Shown here: positions 25,700-33,254 of the stretch, in pieces
How positions within the stretch are numbered: the stretch's first letter is position 1
Layout: every line of letters begins with the position of its first letter
NCBI GenBank assembly: GCA_018823325.1
Contig: JAHJIJ010000030.1
Coordinates: forward strand, 310,001 to 374,000
DNA length: 64,000 bases
Direction: 5' to 3'
Source of the DNA: Alphaproteobacteria bacterium
Lineage (GTDB): Bacteria; Pseudomonadota; Alphaproteobacteria; Sphingomonadales; Sphingomonadaceae
Notes under the pieces: generated by a model
Seen by the model: only the letters and a program-made list of their open reading frames with translations
What the model was told of the DNA's origin: nothing
Database searches by the model: none
Program-made: the position numbers and the translations under genes

Positions 25700-25832
25700 C
25701 GCGCGGCGCGATCCAAGCTCGTCGGCTCATCCACCTCTGCTATCACCGGGGGGTAAACGACCGACAGGGCGTTGTCCTTCACGGCCGATCAGGCAGGAGG
25801 ACGCCCTGCCCGATCCACCGACTTCCTTCTGC

Positions 25833-27308
25833 TCAGGCTGCCCGTTCCAGTGGCCGGATTCGGTCTGCATCGGCCCAGTTGCCATGCAGGCCGAAGCGCA
25901 GGCGCACGGGGATGTTGATCGTCGCGATCGGCCCCTTGGCGATATTCGTCGCCTCAAAGATCAGGAGATCACTGCCCCGCTCTTCCAGACGGTTGCAGAC
26001 CATGACGATCCAGCCGTCACCTTCCGGTGCGTCGGGCGCGCGCGGCACGAAACAGGGCTCCTGAATGGACGATACCGGGCCGCACCACCATTTCTGCTCC
26101 GCGCCGGTCTCCAGATCGACAAAGCCAAGCGTGTTCATCACCCAGCCGCCGGCACTGCCGCCCTTCATTTCGACCGGCTGGGAAGGATCGATCACGACCA
26201 TCCAGCCATAGCGATTCTTCTGCCCGGTGAACCGGTCATCGATCTTCGGAAACTCGCCGATCATCTCCGAAAGCCGCGCGGACTTATAGTCCTCGTCATT
26301 CTGGTTCATGTCGACGGTCCAGCGCGTCAGATAGGTCGCGCCCGCCACCGGATCGAACGGCGCATCGTTGATGTCCGGGAAGAAGGGCATCATGTTGTTT
26401 GCCGCCACCGGCAGGTCGAGATGGATCTTCGAGCCCTCCTGGAAGGCATTCATCACATGCGCGGTGAAGCAGTTGCCGCCCTTGAACCAGCGGATATCGT
26501 CCGCCGTTGTCCCCGGCTTGCGCGGCATGACCGCCAGATAGGTGGGCAGTGAGGTATCGAAACCGAAATGCGGCTTGCCGGCCTTGAGGCGCTCCCAGCT
26601 GCTGGTCATCGGCATGACCGAGAAGAGCGCATAATCCGGCGTGATCGCGAAGTCGTGCATCATGCAATAATAGGGCGTTTCGAACCACACATCGTAGAGC
26701 AGCTCGCCATCCGGGCTGATCTCATAATAGGTCATGTCGCGAGTCAGCACGCCCTTGGAGGCATAGCCGAAGCTGCACAGATTGCCGGTGGCGGGATCGG
26801 TCTTGGGGTGGGCCGAGAAGGTCTCGCCCTTCATCTTGCCGTGGAAATCGATGTAGCCCTGCGTCTCCAACGTCACCGCGTCCATGACCAACGGTGGCGA
26901 GTCTTCCTTGAGCGCATAGAGCCGGCCGCCGTGGATATAGGCATTGGTGTTGGCCGTGCCGCGAATCTTCCCCTTCACCGCCTCATCGTCGGTCAGCGGA
27001 TTGCGATAGGCGCCGAACAATGCGCGCCCAGCCTCATTTTCCAGCTTCCACTTGTCGGTCTTCGCCCAGCGCTGGGTGAAGTTCACCTTCCCGTCCTTGA
27101 AGCGGAACATCGAGATCATCCCATCGCCATTGAAGGCGATGTCGTTGCCCAGCTTGGGCGGAAACTGATGCTCGGGCTGAACCCGATAGAAAGCGCCATC
27201 CATTTCCGCCGGAATTTGCCCGTGGACGTTGAGATCCTCAACATCGGCCTCAACGCGCGAAGGCGTGTTGAAGCCGATAAAGGCTGGCACATCAGGGAAA
27301 GTGGTCAT
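25833..27308 (-). CDS. Carotenoid-cleavage / lignostilbene dioxygenase family protein
   Basis: A 491-residue non-haem Fe(II) oxygenase that cleaves an aryl-alkene double bond, giving aldehydes. Family members in sphingomonads act on lignostilbenes, and the isoeugenol monooxygenase of Pseudomonas also belongs here. The iron-ligand histidine regions are visible: FSAHPKTDPATGNLC, MMHDFAITPDYALF, NCFTAHVMNAF and a C-terminal RLRFGLHGNW. AGGAG is 6 bases before ATG 27308; an ATG two codons earlier abuts the ribosome site. It is divergent from a TonB receptor and shares a mirror-image operator arrangement with it. A stilbene, an isoeugenol-like propenylphenol or a hydroxystyrene are all possible substrates. 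Confidence 0.9.
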   Translation of the reverse strand: MTTFPDVPAFIGFNTPSRVEADVEDLNVHGQIPAEMDGAFYRVQPEHQFPPKLGNDIAFNGDGMISMFRFKDGKVNFTQRWAKTDKWKLENEAGRALFGAYRNPLTDDEAVKGKIRGTANTNAYIHGGRLYALKEDSPPLVMDAVTLETQGYIDFHGKMKGETFSAHPKTDPATGNLCSFGYASKGVLTRDMTYYEISPDGELLYDVWFETPYYCMMHDFAITPDYALFSVMPMTSSWERLKAGKPHFGFDTSLPTYLAVMPRKPGTTADDIRWFKGGNCFTAHVMNAFQEGSKIHLDLPVAANNMMPFFPDINDAPFDPVAGATYLTRWTVDMNQNDEDYKSARLSEMIGEFPKIDDRFTGQKNRYGWMVVIDPSQPVEMKGGSAGGWVMNTLGFVDLETGAEQKWWCGPVSSIQEPCFVPRAPDAPEGDGWIVMVCNRLEERGSDLLIFEATNIAKGPIATINIPVRLRFGLHGNWADADRIRPLERAA

Positions 27309-27363
27309 GAACATCTCCTAAGGCATGACGTCTAAGTCGGGCGGCAGCCGAAGACTGAATATC

Positions 27364-27398
27364 GTTCTATATAACAGAACACCATTCTATAAACGAAT
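27364..27398. promoter_or_regulatory. Operator pair before the carotenoid-cleavage-type dioxygenase gene
   Basis: GTTCTATATAACAGAAC at 27364-27380 is the exact reverse complement of the element at 27561-27577 on the other side of this divergent region. A second, shorter palindrome, ATTCTATAAACGAAT, begins at 27384, 20 bases further on. Both lie within 90 bases of the dioxygenase ATG. Confidence 0.78.
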
Positions 27399-27409
27399 CG
27401 GCGCCTTGT

Positions 27410-27456
27410 CCAGCGGCTTTGGAGCAGGTCGTTGCGGCCTGATCCAAAGCCGCTGG
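27410..27456. repeat. Perfect 14-bp inverted repeat in the divergent intergenic region
   Basis: CCAGCGGCTTTGGA at 27410-27423 pairs perfectly with TCCAAAGCCGCTGG at 27443-27456. The loop is 19 bases and itself contains a short CAGG/CCTG pairing. It sits between the two operator pairs. It could be a strong hairpin, acting as a bidirectional terminator or insulator without a T-run, or a binding site for a second regulator. Confidence 0.75.
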
Positions 27457-27539
27457 TCAGAGAGCTGAACCAGGCGGAATTCCACACCGATTCCCCTGCG
27501 ATCGGCGCGGTTGCGGGCACTCAATTGACAATGACATGA

Positions 27540-27577
27540 GTTCCATTTAAAAAGAACGCCGTTCTGTTATATAGAAC
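27540..27577. promoter_or_regulatory. Operator pair before the island TonB receptor
   Basis: GTTCTGTTATATAGAAC at 27561-27577 is preceded about 21 bases earlier by a degenerate copy, GTTCCATTTAAAAAGAAC (27540-27557). The strong copy ends 59 bases before the receptor ATG. The order is the mirror image of the pair on the dioxygenase side: the strong element is nearest the gene in both cases. Confidence 0.78.
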
Positions 27578-27636
27578 GGCCGACGCAATGACTCGACAAG
27601 CGAGGAAGCTTCGGGCCGTTTCAAACTTGGAGGGGA

Positions 27637-29955
27637 ATGATGAAACACCAGATTCGCGGAGCCGGTCTTATGGTTGGCGCAGCCCTGTGCGCCTTGATGC
27701 CTGCTCAGCTGCAGGCACAAGAAGCGACGGAAGGGGCCGCTTCCTCCAGTGCGGAAATCATCGTGACGGCGCAGTTCCGCCGCGAAAGCGCTCAGAAGGC
27801 CGCGCTCTCCATCGACGTGCTTTCATCGGAAAAACTGCAGGCGGCAGGCGTATCGCAGGCGACCGACATCGCCCGCCTCTCGCCGGGTGTGCAGATCACC
27901 CAGGGCGGATCAGCGCTGCAGGTCTATATTCGCGGCGCAGGCGACTTCTCGACGACCGGATATAGCAACTCCGCCGTGGCGCAGGCTTATGACGGCGTGT
28001 TTGCCGCGCGCAGCCAGTATGTCGCCGGCACGTTCTTCGATCTCGAGCGCGTGGAAGTGCTCAAGGGGCCACAGGGTACGCTCTATGGCCGCAACGCCAC
28101 CGGCGGCGCGATCAACATCATTCCCGCAGAGCCCCGCATCGGCCTGTTCGAGGGCTATGTGAGTGCTGGTTTCCAGAACTACAACGGCTTCAACAGCGAA
28201 GGCGCGATCAACATCCCGATCGGCGACAGCTCGGCCTTGCGCGCCTCCTTCCAGGGGGTCTCACGCAATGGCTACATCAGCGATGGGACGGATGACGACA
28301 AGCATCATTCCTTCCGTCTGCAGTTCAAGACCGAGCCGAGCGCCGACGTCACGTTGCGCCTTGGCCTCAATTACCAGCATCTGGGTGGGCGCGGCCCCGG
28401 CAAGGTGGTCTATGCGCCCACCGCACCCAACGCCCCCGGCATCACCAATCCCCAGCCGATCATCCCCGATGATCGCTGGACCTCGATCAACGACAGCCTG
28501 AATGCCCTGATCGGCACGGTGGTCGCGCCGCCCGGCATCTATCCGCTCGATACGAGCGACGTGTACCAGAACGTCACGGTCTGGGGTGTCAATGCCCATC
28601 TCGACTGGAATCTGGGACCCGCAACGCTGACCATCATTCCCGCCTATCAGCGCGTGGAGATGGACTCGCTGGTCATGCCGGCGCTCTATTTCAACACGAT
28701 CAACGAGTTCACAGGAGCACCATCCACCTCGGACGCGAAAACCCTGGAAGTGCGCCTCGGCAATGCCAACGATGCGGTGAAGTGGGTTCTGGGCGGCTAT
28801 TATTTCCGGGAGGATCAGGACAGCTACAATTCGGTGCGTCTCGGCTTCGTTTCGGACACCGCGTTCATCGCTGACCTGAGCACGGAGGCCTATGCCGCCT
28901 TTGGCGAGCTGACCTATTCCCTCACGGATGCGCTGCGCCTGACCGGTGGCCTGCGCTATACCGACGAGAAGAAGGCAGTCGATGGCCACCGCTATGCTCT
29001 CTTCGGTTCGTCGGCATGCCTGACGCCTGGCACTGGCCCCCAGAACAGCTGCGAACTGCTGACGTCCGCAGGCACGAATGTGGAAGGCACGTACGGCTTC
29101 GAAAAGCTCAACTTCAAGGTCGGCGCCGAGTTCGACGCTGCGCCGGACAGCATGATCTATGCGAGCATCGTGACGGGCTTCAAATCGGGCGGCCAGTCCA
29201 ACGCCGACATCGACCCCTACAAGCCCGAGGAAGTGACCGCCTACACGCTGGGCACCAAGAACCGCTTCTTCGATCGCATGGTGCAGTTCAATGCCGAGCT
29301 GTTCTACATGGACTACCGCGACCGGCAGGAGAATTTCACCTCGCTGGATCGCGGCGGCGCGCAGGTCTCCTCACTGTTCAATGCTGGCAAGGCTGTCGCC
29401 AAGGGCGCGAGCGTCGACCTGACGCTGTTCCCCACCAGCAACGATCAGTTCCGGGTTGCCGTCGAGTATGTCGACAGCGAGTACAAGGAGTTCACCTATC
29501 GCAATTACCGGCCGGGCAATCCCTCGGCGCGGACATCCTGCGACGTGATCGCCATTACGGGGGGGACGGCGCAGACCGGCTTCTGGACCATCGACTGCAC
29601 GGGCTTCCAGTTGCCGCGCACGCCCACATGGTCCGGCACGGTGAGCTACACGCATACCTTCGATCTGGCGAACGGCGCCGTAATCGACTTCTCGCCGGAT
29701 ATGAGCTTTGCCTCCTCGCGCTGGCTGGCTGCCGAGTTCGTCGAGAATGCACGAGCAGATGGTTATGCGCTGTTCAACGCGAGCCTCACCTACCGCGCGC
29801 CGGATAATCAGTATTCCGTCCAGCTGTTCGTGCGGAACATCGGGAACGAGGCGGTCTATACCGGCACCCAGCAATATCCGTTCATCAACAATTACAACGG
29901 TCAGGACATCGCGCCGCCGCGCACCTACGGCGCGCGCTTCCGGGTGAAGTTCTGA
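27637..29955 (+). CDS. TonB-dependent receptor of the aromatic island
   Basis: A 772-residue outer-membrane receptor without an STN domain. The signal peptide (LMVGAALCALMPAQLQAQ) is followed by a TonB box-like stretch (AEIIVTAQFRRESAQ). The plug domain has LQVYIRGAGDFSTTGY and VEVLKGPQGTLYGRNATGG, and the barrel ends in YGARFRVKF. It is of the sphingomonad type associated with uptake of plant or lignin aromatics rather than siderophores. The operator pair and divergent dioxygenase tie it to the island's substrate. ATG 27637 follows GGAGGGGA closely; ATG 27640 is the alternative. A hairpin at 29962-29988 follows the stop. Confidence 0.92.
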   Translation: MMKHQIRGAGLMVGAALCALMPAQLQAQEATEGAASSSAEIIVTAQFRRESAQKAALSIDVLSSEKLQAAGVSQATDIARLSPGVQITQGGSALQVYIRGAGDFSTTGYSNSAVAQAYDGVFAARSQYVAGTFFDLERVEVLKGPQGTLYGRNATGGAINIIPAEPRIGLFEGYVSAGFQNYNGFNSEGAINIPIGDSSALRASFQGVSRNGYISDGTDDDKHHSFRLQFKTEPSADVTLRLGLNYQHLGGRGPGKVVYAPTAPNAPGITNPQPIIPDDRWTSINDSLNALIGTVVAPPGIYPLDTSDVYQNVTVWGVNAHLDWNLGPATLTIIPAYQRVEMDSLVMPALYFNTINEFTGAPSTSDAKTLEVRLGNANDAVKWVLGGYYFREDQDSYNSVRLGFVSDTAFIADLSTEAYAAFGELTYSLTDALRLTGGLRYTDEKKAVDGHRYALFGSSACLTPGTGPQNSCELLTSAGTNVEGTYGFEKLNFKVGAEFDAAPDSMIYASIVTGFKSGGQSNADIDPYKPEEVTAYTLGTKNRFFDRMVQFNAELFYMDYRDRQENFTSLDRGGAQVSSLFNAGKAVAKGASVDLTLFPTSNDQFRVAVEYVDSEYKEFTYRNYRPGNPSARTSCDVIAITGGTAQTGFWTIDCTGFQLPRTPTWSGTVSYTHTFDLANGAVIDFSPDMSFASSRWLAAEFVENARADGYALFNASLTYRAPDNQYSVQLFVRNIGNEAVYTGTQQYPFINNYNGQDIAPPRTYGARFRVKF

Positions 29956-29961
29956 CATTCA

Positions 29962-29988
29962 AAGGGGCGGCCCTTCCGGTCGCCCCTT
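29962..29988 (+). terminator. Hairpin after the TonB receptor gene
   Basis: AAGGGGCG (29962-29969) pairs with CGCCCCTT (29981-29988) around an 11-base loop, 6 bases after the receptor stop. There is no clear T-run, so it may be a weak terminator or an mRNA-stabilising hairpin that separates the receptor from the next operon. Confidence 0.6.
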
Positions 29989-30124
29989 CCCTACTTATCG
30001 CTTGAGCGGCGGCACGGCCTGCGGAGCGGCAGGCGTTGCATGCGCTTCATGCTTGAGAACCCATCGATCCGCGCGTGCGTGCGCCTCACGCTGAATACGC
30101 AAGAGGCTTGAACTCCGCGTCGCT

Positions 30125-30161
30125 CTTTACTAAAATAGAATAGTGTTCTGTTAGATGGAAC
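30125..30161. promoter_or_regulatory. Operator pair before the ring-cleavage operon
   Basis: GTTCTGTTAGATGGAAC at 30145-30161 is preceded 20 bases earlier by a weaker copy (CTTTACTAAAATAGAAT, 30125). The strong copy ends 15 bases before the ATG of the FAH-family gene, a position where a bound protein would block transcription start or early elongation. Confidence 0.7.
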
Positions 30162-30176
30162 TTATAAGGAATCGGA

Positions 30177-31067
30177 ATGCGACTGGCGCGATTTGACGGT
30201 GGACGGCTCGGTGTGGTGGTCGGCGAGGACATTGCCGACATCACGGGGTTGGTCGGCGGTGACCCGCAGCAATGGCCCGACATGACCATGGTCCGGCTTA
30301 TCCGCGACTTCGATCATGTCCGCGGCGACATTGAGGGAGCGCTGGCTGGTCTGCCCCGCAAGCCACTGGCGCAGGTTCGCCTCGAGACGCCCGTCCCCTG
30401 GCCGAACAAGATCATTGCCTATCCGGTCAATTATCATGCCCATGGGCGCGAGATGCAGGCGCAGTATCGCGCCACCAACCAGGGCTTCTTCCTCAAGCCG
30501 AATTCAGCCCTTTCCGGTCCAGCCGATCCCATCATGCTGCCCGCCGTACCGGGGCGCGAAGTGCATCACGAAAGCGAATTGGCGATCATCATCGGCAAGG
30601 AATGCCGTGGTGTCGCGCGCGAAGACTGGCAGGATGTCGTCTTCGGCTATGCCTGCCTGCTCGACATGGTGGTGCGCGGGCGCGAGGAACGGGTGTTCCG
30701 CAAGGCCTATGACACGTTCTGCCCGGTCGGGCCGTGGATCACCACCGCAGACGAGGTGACCGACCCCGCCGCGCTCGACATGAAGCTCTGGGTCAATGGC
30801 GACCTGCGCCAGAGCGCCAACACGCGCGATCTGGTGCTCGACATTCCCGGCATGGTCGCGACCGCGTCGGCTGTCATGACGCTCTATCCCGGCGACATCA
30901 TCGCCACCGGCACGCCCGAAGGCGTGGGTCCAGTGGTGGACGGCGACCGCATCCGCATCGTCATCGATCAGGTCGGCGAGATGGCCGTGGATGTGGTGCA
31001 GGGCAATCAGGGCATGACCGAGGTGTTCGCCCAGCCCTATGTCCCCCCGATCGTGAAGCAGAGTTGA
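30177..31067 (+). CDS. Fumarylacetoacetate hydrolase family protein, probable maleylpyruvate-type hydrolase
   Basis: A 296-residue FAH-domain hydrolase that splits C-C bonds of acylpyruvates with a divalent metal. The metal-binding H-x-E-x-E is in VHHESELAIIIG (about residues 130-134), with the further acidic ligand in ACLLDMVVRG. The C-terminal TGTPEGVGPV is typical of the family. It lies one base before the gentisate-dioxygenase-like gene. As no maleylpyruvate isomerase is seen in the island, it probably hydrolyses the ring-cleavage product directly, giving pyruvate plus maleate or, from a methylated ring, citraconate. Fumarylpyruvate hydrolase is the alternative. It is the first gene of an operon under the operator at 30145. 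Confidence 0.87.
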   Translation: MRLARFDGGRLGVVVGEDIADITGLVGGDPQQWPDMTMVRLIRDFDHVRGDIEGALAGLPRKPLAQVRLETPVPWPNKIIAYPVNYHAHGREMQAQYRATNQGFFLKPNSALSGPADPIMLPAVPGREVHHESELAIIIGKECRGVAREDWQDVVFGYACLLDMVVRGREERVFRKAYDTFCPVGPWITTADEVTDPAALDMKLWVNGDLRQSANTRDLVLDIPGMVATASAVMTLYPGDIIATGTPEGVGPVVDGDRIRIVIDQVGEMAVDVVQGNQGMTEVFAQPYVPPIVKQS

Positions 31068-31068
31068 G

Positions 31069-32016
31069 ATGCGTGCGGATCGGGAAGCCGCGCTCACCGC
31101 GCTCTACAGCGACTTCACTGCCCTCAATATGGAGGGCGGCTGGCACCGCCGCTTCCCGGCGCTGTGGCCCGAGCCGCGCCGTAACTTCCTGCCCCATGTC
31201 TGGCACTATGCCGATGTGAAGCCGATCCTCGACCGCGCTGGCGAACTCATCGACACGCAGCAGGCCGAGCGGCGCAATCTCACCATGTTCAATCCGGTCG
31301 AGGGCAATATCTACTCGACCGTCCGCACCATCGTCGCCGCCTATCAGATGATCCGGCCGGGCGAGACAGCCCGCGCACACCGGCACACGCCCAATGCCCT
31401 GCGGCTCATTCTGGAGGGACACGGCACCTCGACGGTCGTCGATGGGAAACAGGTGGAAATGCGCCCCGGCGACGTGCTGCTTACCCCCAACTGGGCCTGG
31501 CATTCGCACAGCAATGACGGCGCCGAACAATGCTACTGGATGGACTTTCTGGACGTGCCGCTCGTCCATCTGCTCGAACCGATGTTCTACGAGCCGCATC
31601 CCGACGGTCTGGAGCAGGCAGTCGAGCAGCTCGAACAGGCCCCCATAGCCTTCCGCTGGGAAGATACGCTCGCCCATTTCGAGGCCGAGCAGGCACGGCT
31701 GGGGCCGAATGTTCCGCTCACGATAGAACTTGGCCCGGCCCAGCTCGACACCATCGCGCTGCACATGCTCCGCATCGGCGCGGGCCAGACCACTGCGCCT
31801 GTGCAGACCACAGCCAATGCGGTTTTCGCCGTGGTGCAGGGAAACGGCGTCGCCGAGATCGATGGCGAGCGCCATCCTTGGTCCTTCGGTGACACCATCG
31901 CCGTCCCGGCATGGCGAGCGCACAGCATCCATGCGCAGAGCGACGCCGTTCTCCTGCGGGTCTCCGACGAACCCGTGATGCGCAAGCTCGGCTGGCTCCG
32001 CAGCCGGCAGCCATGA
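31069..32016 (+). CDS. Gentisate 1,2-dioxygenase-like bicupin
   Basis: A 315-residue, two-cupin ring-cleavage dioxygenase. The N-terminal cupin carries the Fe(II) ligands H104 and H106 in AHRHTPNALRLILEG and H145 in WAWHSH. The HTPNALR segment is characteristic of gentisate and salicylate 1,2-dioxygenases. The second cupin (TTANAVFAVVQGNG) lacks the histidines, as is common in the family. The expected reaction is ring opening of gentisate or a methylgentisate between the carboxyl- and hydroxyl-bearing carbons. The gene is packed between the hydrolase that would use its product and the flavin hydroxylase that would make its substrate. Its length is slightly short (about 340-350 is usual) but complete. 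Confidence 0.88.
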   Translation: MRADREAALTALYSDFTALNMEGGWHRRFPALWPEPRRNFLPHVWHYADVKPILDRAGELIDTQQAERRNLTMFNPVEGNIYSTVRTIVAAYQMIRPGETARAHRHTPNALRLILEGHGTSTVVDGKQVEMRPGDVLLTPNWAWHSHSNDGAEQCYWMDFLDVPLVHLLEPMFYEPHPDGLEQAVEQLEQAPIAFRWEDTLAHFEAEQARLGPNVPLTIELGPAQLDTIALHMLRIGAGQTTAPVQTTANAVFAVVQGNGVAEIDGERHPWSFGDTIAVPAWRAHSIHAQSDAVLLRVSDEPVMRKLGWLRSRQP

Positions 32017-32056
32017 CCACACATCTTCTTCCATCCCTTCCAGACTGGAGCAACGC

Positions 32057-33253
32057 GTGAGCAAGTCGCCAAAAATCATCATCGCCGGCGGGGGCATTGG
32101 CGGCATGGCCGCCGCGCTGTCGCTGCTTCGCCGTGGCTATGACGTCGATATCTACGAACAGGCCCCCGAACTGGGCGAGGTCGGCGCTGGCGTGCAGATC
32201 AGCCCCAACGGATCGCGCGCGCTCGACGCGCTCGGCGTGTTCGACACGCTGCGCCTCGCCTCCTGCGAGCCGCGCCGCAAGGAGTTCCGCCTCTGGAACA
32301 CCGGCCGCTCATGGGAGATGTTCGACCTCGGCAAGATGGCCATCGAGAAATATGGCTATCCCTATCTGACGGTCTATCGGCCAGATCTTCTCAACACGCT
32401 CAAGGACGCCGTCGAGGCCATCAAGCCGGATGCTGTCCACCTCTCCGCCCATGCCGAGGATGTGGAACTCTCCGACGACAAGGTGACCTTGCATCTCTCC
32501 GGCGGACGAACGGTCAGCGGCGACATTCTGGTGGGCGCCGATGGCGTGAAGTCCGCCATTCGCAAATCGCTGTTTGGCGATGATGAAGCCAATTTTACCG
32601 GCATGATTGCGTGGCGCGCGGTCATCCCCATGGAGCGGCTGCCGGAACATATGCGCCAGATGGTCGGCTGGACCTGGATCGGCCCCGGCGGCCATATGGT
32701 CAATTATCCGCTGCGCGGCGGGCAGCTGATGAACATGATCGGCACGATCGAGCGCGACGACTGGCAGGTCGAGAGCTGGTACACGCAGGGCTCGGTCGAA
32801 GAATGCGCCAATGACTTCAAGGGCTGGCACGAGGATGTCCAGAGCCTGATCCATGCCGCGCCCACCATCATGAAATGGGCCTTCATGGAGCGCACCCCCC
32901 GGCAGGTCTGGAGCAAGGGCCGCGCAACGCTGCTCGGCGATGCCTGCCATGCCACGCTCCCGTTCCTGGCGCAGGGCGCGGTCATGTCGATTGAGGATGG
33001 CGTCGTTCTTGGACGCTGCCTCGACAAATATGACGATCCGCAGGAAGCCCTGCACCGGTACGAGCAAGCCCGGGCCGAACGCACCAGCCGTATGGTCCGG
33101 GGCGCCAAGGACAACACGGCCCGCTTCCACGAGGCGGCCCTCGCCACCGAGGAAGGCGCAGTCAAATATATGGAAAGCGAGTGGAGCCGCGCTCCAATTC
33201 AGGATCGCTACGACTGGCTCTATAGCTACGACGCCGAAACCGCGGGCATCTGA
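32057..33253 (+). CDS. FAD-dependent aromatic hydroxylase (3-hydroxybenzoate 6-hydroxylase / salicylate hydroxylase-like)
   Basis: A 398-residue class A flavoprotein monooxygenase. It shows the GxGxxG motif IIIAGGGIGGMAAAL at residues 7-21, the DG motif VGADGVKSAIR near 160, and the GD motif LLGDACHATLPFLAQGA near 295. It uses NAD(P)H and oxygen to hydroxylate a hydroxybenzoate. Beside a gentisate-dioxygenase-like gene the best reading is 6-hydroxylation of 3-hydroxybenzoate or its methyl derivative to a gentisate. Salicylate 1- or 5-hydroxylation cannot be excluded. The next gene starts one base after its stop. Confidence 0.87.
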   Translation: MSKSPKIIIAGGGIGGMAAALSLLRRGYDVDIYEQAPELGEVGAGVQISPNGSRALDALGVFDTLRLASCEPRRKEFRLWNTGRSWEMFDLGKMAIEKYGYPYLTVYRPDLLNTLKDAVEAIKPDAVHLSAHAEDVELSDDKVTLHLSGGRTVSGDILVGADGVKSAIRKSLFGDDEANFTGMIAWRAVIPMERLPEHMRQMVGWTWIGPGGHMVNYPLRGGQLMNMIGTIERDDWQVESWYTQGSVEECANDFKGWHEDVQSLIHAAPTIMKWAFMERTPRQVWSKGRATLLGDACHATLPFLAQGAVMSIEDGVVLGRCLDKYDDPQEALHRYEQARAERTSRMVRGAKDNTARFHEAALATEEGAVKYMESEWSRAPIQDRYDWLYSYDAETAGI

Positions 33254-33254
33254 T

